Counted from the stretch's first letter, positions 8,156 through 17,419 are shown. The stretch is 64,000 nucleotides of DNA from JBBQLG01 sp964251665 (GCA_964251665.1 CAXUKO010000004.1:186001-250000), one strand, 5' to 3'. The notes: a model not told the origin generated them from the sequence alone. A program made the numbers and translations.

Positions 8156-8587
8156 ACGAGACGCCGACACCCCCCAAAACATACACCAACGGTGAGATTA
8201 CTGTGCTCTGGCAGGCCAACCTCTGTCAGCACTCGGAGCATTGCTACAAAGAACTGTCGGCGGTGTTTGAATTGAGAGTAAGCCCCGGTAGGGGCGGCAT
8301 CTTTGTAGTAGAAGAGGTTGGAGAGTTAAGAGACGTAGTTCCGTAGGAACGACATCTTGAGTCCGTATGGCGTCATTTAAGATGTCGTTCCGATGGAACT
8401 ACGCCTACTTTGTTGCCGACTTGGTCTACAAAGATGCCGTGCCTACCGGCACTTTTAGTTAACTCAAACAGCTTCTAAAGCGCGGCCGTGGATCAACATG
8501 GCCGGTGCTCCTGCCGAACGTATCGCCGAACAGGTAAGCCGCTGCCCGTCGGGTGCACTGAGCTATACCCGACGGACTGCTTTATAA
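8152..8587 (+). pseudogene. YjdI-type [4Fe-4S] mono-cluster protein, broken by palindromic insertion
   Basis: The first part (8152 to about 8274) encodes MNETPTPPKTYTNGEITVLW followed by NLCQHSEHCYKELSAVFEL, the N-terminal half of the family with its first Cys ligands. The second part, in another frame from about 8477, encodes SKARPWINMAGAP, AERIAEQVS and RCPSGALSYTRR to a TAA at 8585, the conserved C-terminal half with the last Cys. Between them lie about 200 bases of nested inverted repeats (8265-8469) that bring a frame change and stops. The frame left open ends at 8346 and lacks the second half. The gene is therefore almost certainly dead. It follows the OsmC gene with a 4-base overlap. 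Confidence 0.85.
8265..8469. repeat. Nested palindromic repeats of the GTAGGrrCGrCATCTT family
   Basis: Outer arms 8265-8308 and 8426-8469 are imperfect reverse complements, strongest over GGTAGG..CGGCATCTTTGTAG. Inside them a second pair, 8334-8358 and 8379-8403, matches in 22 of 25 positions. Outer arms carry GCCCCGGTAGGGGCGGCATCTT and inner arms GTTCCGTAGGAACGACATCTT, so both belong to one family in which each arm starts with its own small hairpin. The pattern reads as one copy sitting in the loop of another. The unit splits the YjdI-type gene. Confidence 0.85.
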
Positions 8588-8602
8588 CCGGTAGGGTTCC
8601 GG

Positions 8603-9109
8603 TCACAAACGGCTGAAAGGGCGGCTTAATTCGTAACCCACGCTGGCGTCGGGGCGGAAATCCGGGTTGCGAACGAACGCATGCTTCGTCAGCACCCTGG
8701 CCGAGACTGCATTGGCGGCATCGACAATAGCGATCACCTGGGTGAGTTGCGGGAACTGGTCCGCATACGTCAACAGATCGCTGACAATCTCTGAAGCGTA
8801 TTTTTGCCCCCAAAAGTCGGGCAGTAGCGAGTAGCCTAGTTCGGCCTGCACCCTGGTGGTGTACACGAATTTAGCCAGACCGATAAACGTCCCGGTAGCC
8901 CTGACACTGACCGCAAAAAAGCCCGCTTCCTGATGCAGTTGATTAATTTCCAGGTAGCGGTTGAAGCGGGTTCTGGCTTCTGCTTCGGTCAGTGCCCGCC
9001 CGGTAATGTACTGCATAACGGCATCGCTCGTGGCTAAGCCGAGGTATTCCGTGAAATCAGTCTCTGTAAATTTTCTGTAGGCTAAACGCGCCGATGCTAC
9101 GTCCATCAT
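8603..9109 (-). CDS. GNAT N-acetyltransferase (RimJ/RimL type)
   Basis: A 168-residue acetyltransferase. From MMDVASARLAYRKFTETDF it shows the RimJ/RimL order: the first strand LAYRKF, GTFIGLAKFVYT, AELGYSLLPDFWGQKYASEIV (with the acetyl-CoA loop in the variant form WGQKYA) and a final NAVSARVLTKHAFVR helix. The acceptor is unknown. An in-frame ATG at 9133 would add eight residues not typical for the family. It lies just downstream of the SDR gene on the same strand and may share its transcript, and is convergent with the broken YjdI gene. Confidence 0.82.
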   Translation of the reverse strand: MMDVASARLAYRKFTETDFTEYLGLATSDAVMQYITGRALTEAEARTRFNRYLEINQLHQEAGFFAVSVRATGTFIGLAKFVYTTRVQAELGYSLLPDFWGQKYASEIVSDLLTYADQFPQLTQVIAIVDAANAVSARVLTKHAFVRNPDFRPDASVGYELSRPFSRL

Positions 9110-9141
9110 GACTGGTTGTCTACCGAATGCCAATGCCGTGC

Positions 9142-9942
9142 TTATTTGGGGATCTGCTTTTTAACAAGATTAGAGAGGGTCGTTGGAAGGAAACGACTCA
9201 TAAAAATCGACAAGTTTTCCTTACTTACTTTCTTGCCCACAAAGACCTCGTATTTACCTGCCTGAACGGCCGCCAGAATCTGGTCAGCGGTTTTATCTGC
9301 CGGGTAGCCGTTGCCAATATCTTCGCCAACTGCCCCCAGTTTTTCGCCGGTAGCCGTCAGGGCATTCATCGACACATTGGTACGGATATAGCCGGGGCAG
9401 ATGATCGTTACCTGAATATTGTCACGCCAGACTTCGGCCCGGAGGCAATCGAAAAAGCCGTGCAGTGCGTGTTTGGCAGCCGCATAGGCCGACCGCATGG
9501 GCGTACCAATTTTGCCCATCACACTGCTGATGACCACAAAATGGCCCGTTTTGCGCTGCTGAAAATGGGGGAGAATAGCCCTGGTGAGTGCTACGTAGCT
9601 GAAATAATCGACTTCCATCAGCCGACGGTGAACATCCATCCCGGTTTCGGCAACCCAGGAGCGCTGGCTGACGCCACCATTATGCACCAGCACATCGATG
9701 TGTCCGAACGCCCGAATGGCTTCGTCCGTTTTGGCGTCAAAGAGGTCGGACTGCATCAGATCCAGTGGCAGTACATAGATCGACCCGTCGGTCACCTGAC
9801 TGCTAACGCGCTGTAGCTCTTCGGTTCGGCGGGCCGAAATAATCACTTTAGCGCCTTCACGTACACAGGCGTACGCGAGGGCTTCGCCGATGCCCGATGA
9901 GGCTCCGGTTATCCAGACCACTTTATTCGTAAAAAAAGACAT
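9142..9942 (-). CDS. Short-chain dehydrogenase/reductase (DHRS7-like)
   Basis: A 266-residue classical SDR. TGASSGIG near residue 13 is the NAD(P) loop, with Arg residues after the second strand (SARRTEEL) that favour NADP. NGGVSQRS replaces the usual NNAG, and the catalytic Ser, Tyr and Lys sit in VISSVMGKIG and YAAAKHAL. The C-terminal PGYIRTNVSMNAL is the usual SDR post-catalytic motif. The substrate is unknown. A TACCTTTG box at 9982-9989 points at this gene. Confidence 0.85.
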   Translation of the reverse strand: MSFFTNKVVWITGASSGIGEALAYACVREGAKVIISARRTEELQRVSSQVTDGSIYVLPLDLMQSDLFDAKTDEAIRAFGHIDVLVHNGGVSQRSWVAETGMDVHRRLMEVDYFSYVALTRAILPHFQQRKTGHFVVISSVMGKIGTPMRSAYAAAKHALHGFFDCLRAEVWRDNIQVTIICPGYIRTNVSMNALTATGEKLGAVGEDIGNGYPADKTADQILAAVQAGKYEVFVGKKVSKENLSIFMSRFLPTTLSNLVKKQIPK

Positions 9943-9981
9943 GCTCGCTTTGGGTTATCGCTTTGGGTTAATTCAGGTTGG

Positions 9982-9989
9982 CAAAGGTA
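9982..9989 (-). promoter_or_regulatory. -7 box (TACCTTTG) for the SDR gene
   Basis: Read on the minus strand the bases are TACCTTTG, an exact TAnnTTTG match, 39 bp before the ATG at 9942. A matching -33 box is not evident. Confidence 0.45.
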
Positions 9990-10050
9990 GACTATCGGCC
10001 CAACAATGAGTAATAAAGGCTGGCAGACACAATTGGTAACGCGGATAGAA

Positions 10051-10083
10051 TTTGGAAGAATTACCTGCTGTAGCGTAATTTTG
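10051..10083 (+). promoter_or_regulatory. Bacteroidota-type promoter (TTTG, 21 bp, TAATTTTG)
   Basis: TTTG at 10051-10054 and TAATTTTG at 10076-10083 are 21 bp apart, the spacing known for the -33/-7 promoter of this phylum. It is 54 bp before the ATG of the SnoaL-like gene at 10138 and is the best promoter match seen in the window. Confidence 0.6.
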
Positions 10084-10137
10084 GCCCGAGGGCGGTCGCC
10101 GTTACGCGGTCTGCCCGAAATCATAACACCTCATTTC

Positions 10138-10539
10138 ATGACCTCGCTCGACGTTGTTAAGCAATATTACACCTACTTCAACAGCCAAAACTGGGAGGGA
10201 ATGCTTTCCTGCCTTGACCCGCATATTCAGCACGATGCCAATCAGGGTGGTACCCATACCGGGCTGGATTACTATCGGCAGTTTTTACAGCACATGGACG
10301 AATGCTATCAGGAAACGCTGACCGACATGGTTTTTATGGCCGATACCACGGAGACACGCTTTGCCTGTGAATTTGTCGTGAACGGGGTGTACAAGAAGAC
10401 GGATGGCGACCTCCCGCCAGCCAAGGGTCAGACTTACTCGCTACCGGCCGGGGCTTTTCTGGACGTAGCGAACGGTAAAATTCGCCGGGTAACGACGTAC
10501 TACAACCTGCCTCTGTGGATTCAACTGATTTCAAAGTAA
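10138..10539 (+). CDS. SnoaL-like/NTF2-fold protein
   Basis: A 133-residue protein beginning MTSLDVVKQYYTYFNSQNW, the usual first helix of SnoaL-like domains, followed by CLDPHIQHDANQGG, a GLDYYRQFLQHMD helix and strands ending RRVTTYYNLPLWIQ. The HDANQGG segment with the following helix is characteristic of steroid-isomerase-like ketosteroid/limonene hydrolase relatives of unknown function. No signal peptide. The next gene (GNAT) begins inside its last codons, so the two are translationally coupled. Confidence 0.78.
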   Translation: MTSLDVVKQYYTYFNSQNWEGMLSCLDPHIQHDANQGGTHTGLDYYRQFLQHMDECYQETLTDMVFMADTTETRFACEFVVNGVYKKTDGDLPPAKGQTYSLPAGAFLDVANGKIRRVTTYYNLPLWIQLISK

Positions 10540-11150
10540 GCGATTCCCGTCGCTCGCTGACGTTTGTTCGTAAAGTGGGTGGGCAGTTTGCCGATGTGTT
10601 CAGCGATCTGGCCCAACTGCGCATCCGTGTGTTTCGGGACTTTCCGTATCTCTACGAAGGCTCAGTAGCGTACGAGGCTGCTTACCTTCAGACGTATGCT
10701 AATGCTTCCCGTTCGCTTCTTTTTGCGGTGTACGACGGTGATCACATGGTTGGGGCAACAACGGCGATTCCGCTGACCGACGAAACGGATGCCGTCCAAA
10801 AGCCATTTCGCGAGGCTGGCTACGACCTCTCGACGGTGTTTTATTTTGGCGAAAGTCTACTGTTGCCCGAATACCGGGGTCTGGGAATGGGGCATCGTTT
10901 TTTTGACGAGCGGGAAGACTATGCGGCTCAGTTCGGTACTTACCAGCTTACATGTTTTTGCGCTGTGTCCCGCCCGGACGACCATCCAATGCGCCTGGCG
11001 AACTACCGACCCCTCGATGCTTTCTGGAACAAGCGCGGTTACTGGAAAGAGCCGCGCTTACAGAGCCAGTTTGAGTGGGTTGATCGGGGTGAAAACGAGT
11101 CGACGCAAAAGCCGATGGTCTTTTGGCTCCGGTCCTTACCGGTCGGGTAA
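10515..11150 (+). CDS. GNAT family N-acetyltransferase
   Basis: A 211-residue protein. Strand and helix order fits GNAT: LRIRVFRDFPYLYEG, LLFAVYDGDHMVGATTAIPL, the central YFGESLLLPEYRGLGMGHRF with the acetyl-CoA loop RGLGMG, and a long C-terminal extension with PLDAFWNKRGYWKEP. The most likely start is GTG at 10515, 25 bases inside the SnoaL-like gene; no ATG stands before the conserved region. The substrate is unknown. Confidence 0.78.
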   Translation: MDSTDFKVSDSRRSLTFVRKVGGQFADVFSDLAQLRIRVFRDFPYLYEGSVAYEAAYLQTYANASRSLLFAVYDGDHMVGATTAIPLTDETDAVQKPFREAGYDLSTVFYFGESLLLPEYRGLGMGHRFFDEREDYAAQFGTYQLTCFCAVSRPDDHPMRLANYRPLDAFWNKRGYWKEPRLQSQFEWVDRGENESTQKPMVFWLRSLPVG

Positions 11151-11279
11151 CCACCCTGAACCGGGTGCAAGTTGTAAAGCGAATGACACCAATTTACGGG
11201 TGTTTGTGTTGGCGTGGGAGTAGCTACTTTCAGGTACTGCTGTTTCGGTTCGTTCTCTTGACCGCTTAACTACTCATTC

Positions 11280-13052
11280 ATGACACTTCTTTACAGTTAC
11301 CTGCGCCGGTACTGGGGTTTGTTGATGCTCGCCCTGTTGCTGGCTGCCATCAACCAGATTTTTTCCCTGCTTGACCCGTACATCTTTCGAAAAATCATCG
11401 ACCAGTACGTCGTGAAGCCGGAAGGTGGCCTGCGAAAGTTAGATTTCTGGCCGTTCCTTAAAGAAGGTGCAGGCCTGCTTATTTTACAGGCCCTCGGTGT
11501 GGCAATGGTCAGCCGCATTGCCAAAAACTTTCAGGATTACTACGTCAACGTCATCACGCAACGACTGGGCGCAACCCTGTATACCGACGGACTGCGGCAC
11601 TCGCTCGAACTGCCTTATCAGGTGTTTGAAGATCAGCGGTCGGGCGAAACACTCGGCAAACTTCAGAAAGTCCGGGCCGACGTCGAGAAGCTGATTCAGT
11701 CGTTTGTCAACGTGCTGTTTACGTCCGTGGTGGGCATCATCTTTGTGATGTGGTACGCCAGCACGGTCTACTGGCCCATCGCCCCCGCTTATTTTCTGAC
11801 CATTCCGCTCCTGGGGTTTGTCAGTTCGCTGCTGAGCAAAAAAATAAAGGTCGTTCAGCAAACTATCGTCGCCGAAACGACCGCCCTGGCCGGTTCAACT
11901 ACCGAAAGTCTGCGTAACATCGAGCTGGTGAAAAGCCTGGGCCTGGCCCAGCAGGAGACCGAACGGCTGAACGCGACGACCGGTAAGATCTTGAAATTAG
12001 AGCTGAAAAAAGTGCGCTACATCCGGTCGCTGTCGTTTGTGCAGGGTACGTTTGTGAATCTGCTGCGTAATGCCATCATGCTGCTCATGCTGTTTCTGGT
12101 GGTGCAGGGCCGCATCACGGTGGGCGAATTTTTCTCACTGTTTATCTACTCGTTCGCCATTTTCGGACCGTTGCAGGAGTTGGGCAACATCATCAACATT
12201 TATCGCGAAACCGAGGCTTCGCTGGCTAATTTTCAGCAGATTCTCGATACGCCCCGGGATATAAAACCCGCTCATCCGCAAGCGATTGACAAAATTCAGA
12301 CGCTGGCTTTCGAGGATGTGTATTTCAAACATCTGACGGCCAATCAAATGGCTATCGACGGTATTTCATTCACGGCAAATGTTGGGGAGACCATCGCGTT
12401 TGTTGGTCCCAGCGGTTCGGGTAAAACCACACTCGTGAAGTTGCTGGTGGGCCTGTATCGTCCCCAGGACGGTCATATTCTGTACAACGATGTGCCCAAC
12501 TCAGACGTGAATCTGGACGAATTACGGGAGCAGATTGGTTTAGTGACGCAGGACACGCAGCTCTTTGCCGGTACCATCCGCGAGAACCTGCGCTTTGTGG
12601 CTCCCCAGGCGACCGATGCGGAGTGTCTGACTGCCCTGCATCAGGCCGCTGCTGATTCGCTGCTGGCCCGCGCCCCACAGGGCCTCGACACGGTCATTGG
12701 TGAAGGGGGCGTAAAAGTGTCGGGGGGCGAAAAACAGCGGCTCAGCATCGCCCGCGCCCTGTTGCGGAAACCTACCCTGCTGGTGTTTGATGAAGCGACC
12801 TCGGCACTCGACTCGCTGACGGAGGAGGAAATCAGCCGGACGGTTCGGGACTTATCCGGTTCGCGTCAGCACATTACCATCCTGATTGCCCACCGCCTGA
12901 GTACGATTCTACACGCCGACCGCATTATTGTGCTCGAACATGGTCACATTGCCGAGCAGGGCCGTCATGAAGATCTCGTCGCCCGGAAAGGTCTGTACTA
13001 CGCCATGTGGCGTCAGCAAATCGGCGAACGCAAAGAAGCGATGGTTGTGTAA
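11280..13052 (+). CDS. ABC exporter, fused membrane and ATPase domains (MsbA-like)
   Basis: A 590-residue half-transporter. Residues 1 to about 320 hold six membrane helices with a long intracellular loop region, and the ATPase domain follows. GPSGSGKTT is Walker A, VSGGEKQR the signature, LLVFDEATSALD Walker B with the catalytic Glu, and IAHRLS the His switch, so all parts of a canonical site are present and a homodimer is enough. The class moves lipids, peptides or drugs outward. It ends 84 bp before a large membrane protein gene read in the same direction. Confidence 0.88.
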   Translation: MTLLYSYLRRYWGLLMLALLLAAINQIFSLLDPYIFRKIIDQYVVKPEGGLRKLDFWPFLKEGAGLLILQALGVAMVSRIAKNFQDYYVNVITQRLGATLYTDGLRHSLELPYQVFEDQRSGETLGKLQKVRADVEKLIQSFVNVLFTSVVGIIFVMWYASTVYWPIAPAYFLTIPLLGFVSSLLSKKIKVVQQTIVAETTALAGSTTESLRNIELVKSLGLAQQETERLNATTGKILKLELKKVRYIRSLSFVQGTFVNLLRNAIMLLMLFLVVQGRITVGEFFSLFIYSFAIFGPLQELGNIINIYRETEASLANFQQILDTPRDIKPAHPQAIDKIQTLAFEDVYFKHLTANQMAIDGISFTANVGETIAFVGPSGSGKTTLVKLLVGLYRPQDGHILYNDVPNSDVNLDELREQIGLVTQDTQLFAGTIRENLRFVAPQATDAECLTALHQAAADSLLARAPQGLDTVIGEGGVKVSGGEKQRLSIARALLRKPTLLVFDEATSALDSLTEEEISRTVRDLSGSRQHITILIAHRLSTILHADRIIVLEHGHIAEQGRHEDLVARKGLYYAMWRQQIGERKEAMVV

Positions 13053-13136
13053 GTGGTCAGTGATCGAGTAATTGCGAACGATTTAGTTACATTTACAGCC
13101 TTAATTCAACAGACTTTATTGCGCGAACATTTACTC

Positions 13137-14837
13137 ATGTCAGTTAGTACGCCTTCATTGAAAACCATCGCAGGATGGATTTGCATTGCCATTATTCCTT
13201 GTTTCTACTACTTTTATTTAGTCCGCTTCGCCCTCAACGTGCCCAACGCAGATGACTTTGTCGTCATCATGAATTACCTGCTGTTAAGCGACAGGGCTAC
13301 CTCCTGGCAAGAGAAATGGCATGAACTGGCGTTTGAGTTTCTCGAACATCGACTGGTATTTACCCGGCTCGTTGCCCAGTTTATTCGGCTCCTGTTTGGT
13401 CAATTAGATCTGCGCTGGGTGATGTTAATTGGCAATCTGTCGTTACTGGGCGTGGCTGGATTACTGTACCGGCTCTTACGTAATAATGGCTTTTCGGTGT
13501 GGTATCTCCTGCCCATCGTGCTGTGCCTCTTTCAGCCGATTGCCTATGAAAGTCATTTTTGGGCTATCTCCAGCACCAATTACATGCCGGTCTGCCTGTT
13601 TGCCATGCTCTCGTTCTATGGTATAGATAAAGGTGACCGGTCTGGCCTCACTGCTGCCTGGCTACTGGCGTTATTAGCCACTTATACGTTTGCGAATGGA
13701 TTGGTTGTCTGGCCCATTGGCTTACTAATGGTAGCGTTAAAACGGCGCTGGTCGCTGGTACTACTGTGGGCAGTATCTATGCTGGTTGTCCTTTGGGCTT
13801 ATTATTTTAACCATAACTATCACCTTCAGCCTTCGATGGCCGATAACCTCCGGGACCGATTTTCGATGGTGATTGCTAACTTCTTTCTGCTTTTAGGGGC
13901 GGCTTTCAATACGCAGGATACGTGGCATATGTTCAATGCATTGGATCTGCCAGCCCTGATAGTCGGCGTTGGCATTGCCTGTATACTGGTGCTGACCGGG
14001 CTTCTGCTGTCACTCAAAGACTGGATATCCATTAAAACTGGGGCTTTCCGGCGGCTCACCCAGGTTAGGCAAAGCGATTTTTTATGGGCGAGCCTGCTGT
14101 TTATCCTGTTGAGTTGCGCTGCCTTCGGTGCGGGCCGTTCCGGCGACGGATCGGTGGCGACCGATAGCCGCTACCGCGACTTTCCTGTCTTTGCTATGGC
14201 ACTGGCTTACTGTTGTCTCTTATTCGTACTCACCCCTGCCTGGCAGCGCATCTGGGTGAAGGTGGCTATTGCAGCCAGTTTATTTTTCTGTGTATCAAGT
14301 TATGCGGTGTATACGCCCCGGCTTCTTGACCAGAATGGCCGTCATATCGCTGGTGCCTACAACTGGCATCACAATGGAGACTGGCTGATCTATCATGAAA
14401 CTGCTTATTTCAGTGGGGTAGCCAATTCGGTCAGTCGTGACCTGGAAAAACAGGGAGCAAGCTGGTATCATATTCCTGACTTTTTCGTCGATCCCCCCGT
14501 TTTGTCGGCCGCTAAAGTGGCTGGCCCAATAAAAATTGACAAAAGCAACCAGGTCGCTTTATGGTTTCTTCCGATAGATCCCGTCGGGACCAACCAGCCT
14601 TATTTCTGGTTAGAAACCGACGCTAAAACATACCTGCTGCCGTTGAAGCGGCCCACCAGTCTGAGCAATTGGTTGCACACCGGCCGCTCGTTAGGCCATT
14701 CGTTCATTACGGATCTTTACTATGGCCGACTGTTACCACCCGGACAGTATAGCGTTAGTTTATACCTAAGTCCAGCCAATCAGCGTCTATTGTTTTCTCC
14801 GAATCTGGTTATACCTGTGAATGCGGCCGCTAAGTAG
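13137..14837 (+). CDS. Polytopic membrane protein of unknown function (GT-C-like layout)
   Basis: A 566-residue protein starting MSVSTPSLKTIAGW; the frame is open to 13053 but this ATG stands right before the first helix. About ten to eleven hydrophobic segments fill residues 10 to 440, and a soluble domain of about 125 residues ends the protein. After helix 1 comes NVPNADDFVVIMNY with paired Asp and a WHELAFEFLEHRLVFTR loop; an acidic first loop after helix 1 is common in GT-C glycosyltransferases. I do not recognise a named family. Function is open; a sugar or lipid-linked transferase is possible. Confidence 0.6.
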   Translation: MSVSTPSLKTIAGWICIAIIPCFYYFYLVRFALNVPNADDFVVIMNYLLLSDRATSWQEKWHELAFEFLEHRLVFTRLVAQFIRLLFGQLDLRWVMLIGNLSLLGVAGLLYRLLRNNGFSVWYLLPIVLCLFQPIAYESHFWAISSTNYMPVCLFAMLSFYGIDKGDRSGLTAAWLLALLATYTFANGLVVWPIGLLMVALKRRWSLVLLWAVSMLVVLWAYYFNHNYHLQPSMADNLRDRFSMVIANFFLLLGAAFNTQDTWHMFNALDLPALIVGVGIACILVLTGLLLSLKDWISIKTGAFRRLTQVRQSDFLWASLLFILLSCAAFGAGRSGDGSVATDSRYRDFPVFAMALAYCCLLFVLTPAWQRIWVKVAIAASLFFCVSSYAVYTPRLLDQNGRHIAGAYNWHHNGDWLIYHETAYFSGVANSVSRDLEKQGASWYHIPDFFVDPPVLSAAKVAGPIKIDKSNQVALWFLPIDPVGTNQPYFWLETDAKTYLLPLKRPTSLSNWLHTGRSLGHSFITDLYYGRLLPPGQYSVSLYLSPANQRLLFSPNLVIPVNAAAK

Positions 14838-15150
14838 GTAAGGGTAGTTGTTATTGGGGTACTGGCGTTACCAGTAGGGAAGCCCACTTACAGCATAGGC
14901 GAGGTTAGGTCTAAAACGCATCCTGATTACTGAAATCGGAGCTATACAACTGATGCTTTACGTGAACTGCTTACATTCGCTTTTGCGAAGGTAGACCTCC
15001 ATCGTATTGCGGCCGGTTGCGCCGTAGTACAGCTTCTGTTACGGTACCTGACAAAGCTGAAAACCATAGCCATCAGTCAGCGTTTAATCTGCGCCAAGAT
15101 GCCCACACGAACGCGGCAAGCTCATTAACTATTCTGAAAACCATTACCCT
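14838..15150. other. Spacer of 313 bp with a decayed GNAT fragment
   Basis: Apart from the acetyltransferase remnant at 14937-15026 no gene, hairpin or consensus promoter was found here. The sequence upstream of the GH28 start has no clear -7 box. Confidence 0.5.
14937..15026 (+). pseudogene. Remnant of a RimJ/RimL-type GNAT acetyltransferase
   Basis: The reading frame gives RSYTTDALRELLTFAFAKVD and then LHRIAAGCAV, which is the conserved block of RimJ/RimL acetyltransferases (g.aTEAlr.ll.fAF..l.lhRI.a.c...N). Only about 30 residues remain. The expected NxxS and C-terminal helix are missing on the right and the acetyl-CoA loop is missing on the left. It is therefore a decay product, not a gene. 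Confidence 0.65.
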
Positions 15151-16683
15151 ATGACGTATTACTTCGCCCTTTGCCTCAGCCTGTTGATCGGTGTCCGTAG
15201 TCTGGCCCAGGTTAAGACCGCCGTGCCGCCGACGGTGTACAATGTGCGGGCCTACGGGGCTACGGGAACTGGTAAAACGCTCGACAGCCCCGCTATCAAC
15301 AAAGCCATCGAGGCCGCCAGCAAAGCGGGTGGTGGGGTTGTACAGCTACCGGCGGGCACGTACCTGAGCGGCAGCATCCACATGCAGAGCAACATTCAAC
15401 TCGACGTTACCGCCGGGGCCACTATTCTGGGTGCTCCGCAGTCGATGAACGCCTATAACAGGGCCGAGGAGTTTGCTGGCAAGGCCTATCAGGACGGGGG
15501 GCACACATATTTCCATAATAGCCTGATCTGGGGCGAAAACCTGACCAACGTATCCATCACGGGCCGGGGTATGATTGATGGGGGAGGGCTTACCCTGAAG
15601 GATAAAGAACACCTGGGTAATCCAACCGGCGGCTCGATTGGGCTGGGCGATAAAGCCATTGCCCTCAAACTGTGTCGCAACGTGCTTATCCGCGATGTAA
15701 CCATGATTCACGGCGGGCACTTCGCCATTATTGTTACCGGCTGCGACCTGACTACGATTGATAACGTAACCATTGATACCAACCGCGATGGCATCGACAT
15801 TGATTGCTGCACGAATACGATGGTATCGAACTGCCGGGTTAACTCGCCCCACGATGATGCCATCTGTCCTAAAAGCTCCTATGCGCTGGGCAGGGTGGCA
15901 CCCACCGAAAATCTGATGATTACCAACTGCCAGGTGTCGGGTTTTGAAGAAGGTACCCTGCTGGATGGTCGGCGAATCCCTTCCAAAGTGGGCTGGTCGA
16001 GCGGGCGTATCAAGTTTGGGACGGAGTCGAATGGTGGATTTCGCAACTGCGTAGTCACAAACTGTGTGTTCACCAGCTGCAACGGTCTGGCTCTGGAAGA
16101 AGTGGATGGGGGTATTATGGACAACATCAGCATCTCCAACATTACCATGATGAACGTATCGCACTACCCCATTTACATCACGCTGGGCAGCCGGAACCGG
16201 GGACCAGCCGAAACGACAAAGACGGGTATTGTGCGGAATATCTCAATTTCCAACGTGGTTGCTACAACCCGCGACTCCCTGAGTGGCATTCAGATAACGG
16301 GCGTTCCGGGGCATAAGCTGGAGGGTATCCGGCTCAGTAATATCCACATCATTTATAAAGGGGGCGGCACTCAGGCGCAGAGTCAGCGGGTTTTTCCGGA
16401 GTTGGCTTCCCTGGAAACTCAGTATCCTGAACCGTATTTACTGGGCGTTAACCCCGCTTTTGGACTTTATGTCCGGCATGTACGGGATCTGACCCTGCGG
16501 GATATCCGGTTTGAACTGCAAAAAGACGATGCCCGGCCGGTCGTAATCGCCGAGGATGTCGACGAACTGGATGTCGATAGTTTCAGGGCACCCGTTGCCA
16601 GCCGCGCCGAAGCGGCGCGGCTTACGGGAGTCAAAACCCTGCTGCTGCAAAATGCGCCCGTACTTCAGGCTAATCGACCGTAA
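15151..16683 (+). CDS. Glycoside hydrolase family 28 (polygalacturonase-like), exported
   Basis: A 510-residue right-handed beta-helix enzyme with a signal peptide ending at LAQ20. The N-terminal VYNVRAYGATGTGKTLDSPA is the usual pectate lyase-fold entry. Catalytic signs of GH28 follow in order: TNRDGIDID (the NxDG position), SPHDDAIC with the paired Asp, and GRIKFGTES with the RIK motif; the GHG motif is not evident, so the exact activity may differ. The family cuts galacturonan or rhamnogalacturonan by inverting hydrolysis. Many short beta-strand repeats (ISISNITM, SNVV) follow. It acts outside the cytoplasm on plant pectin or related polymers. It stands alone, without a SusCD pair nearby. 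Confidence 0.85.
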   Translation: MTYYFALCLSLLIGVRSLAQVKTAVPPTVYNVRAYGATGTGKTLDSPAINKAIEAASKAGGGVVQLPAGTYLSGSIHMQSNIQLDVTAGATILGAPQSMNAYNRAEEFAGKAYQDGGHTYFHNSLIWGENLTNVSITGRGMIDGGGLTLKDKEHLGNPTGGSIGLGDKAIALKLCRNVLIRDVTMIHGGHFAIIVTGCDLTTIDNVTIDTNRDGIDIDCCTNTMVSNCRVNSPHDDAICPKSSYALGRVAPTENLMITNCQVSGFEEGTLLDGRRIPSKVGWSSGRIKFGTESNGGFRNCVVTNCVFTSCNGLALEEVDGGIMDNISISNITMMNVSHYPIYITLGSRNRGPAETTKTGIVRNISISNVVATTRDSLSGIQITGVPGHKLEGIRLSNIHIIYKGGGTQAQSQRVFPELASLETQYPEPYLLGVNPAFGLYVRHVRDLTLRDIRFELQKDDARPVVIAEDVDELDVDSFRAPVASRAEAARLTGVKTLLLQNAPVLQANRP

Positions 16684-16747
16684 GGATAGTAGTAAGCCCC
16701 CGGCTGGTTTACATAACACGGGCGTTTTTGTTCAATGGAGACGATTT

Positions 16748-17311
16748 ATGCGCGCTATTCTATTCGTTTTACTCATAACCATGACCACTTGCTATGGTCA
16801 GGACCGCGAGGCAAAAGCTTTGATTTACAGTGTCTTTGGTAAGGATACGAAGCTGGTGTATACCGACAGGTTTCCTGAATTCCTGATCGGCGACATGCGC
16901 AGCAGTCTGAATGAAGACACGTTGTATGCATCGGGTTTATCCCACTACGACCCCACTAAACTATTGATTCTGAGCAGGCAGGAGAAACTGTATGTCAATG
17001 AGGAACTGAATAAAATGGGTACTCTTGTGTGGAGTAATGTGTTTGAAAATGGCTTCCTGCTCAAAACCGATAGCAGCGGAAATATTCTAAAGACTAACCC
17101 ATCTTCCTCAAACCAGCCCCGTCCTTCAAATATAGAATCTAAAAAAATATACCATTTCTCCAGACCTATTTTCATTCGGAACCATACTCTTTGCTTTTTC
17201 TGCTTTGGCTACTATTGTGGAGCGCGATGTGGTCAAGGTGAGTTAGCGGTGTTCAGAAAGGAAAACGGCTCCTGGATTCCCTGGATGCGCTTGTTTACCT
17301 GGGTTAGTTAA
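16748..17311 (+). CDS. Exported hypothetical protein
   Basis: A 187-residue protein starting MRAILFVLLITMTTCYGQD, a signal peptide with a Cys that could be a weak lipobox. No family is recognised. The C-terminal part has an unusual aromatic and Cys-rich stretch, CFFCFGYYCGARCGQG. The sequence is less GC-rich than its neighbours. It starts 64 bp after the GH28 stop and could be cotranscribed. Confidence 0.6.
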   Translation: MRAILFVLLITMTTCYGQDREAKALIYSVFGKDTKLVYTDRFPEFLIGDMRSSLNEDTLYASGLSHYDPTKLLILSRQEKLYVNEELNKMGTLVWSNVFENGFLLKTDSSGNILKTNPSSSNQPRPSNIESKKIYHFSRPIFIRNHTLCFFCFGYYCGARCGQGELAVFRKENGSWIPWMRLFTWVS

Positions 17312-17419
17312 AATTATCTTGAGGTGATAGCGAGCAAGTTGCTGCTACTCGTTCAATCTATTTCGGTTCTCTCAAATAATTTATCAGGCATACCATTGGG
17401 CATAATCACAATGATGTGA

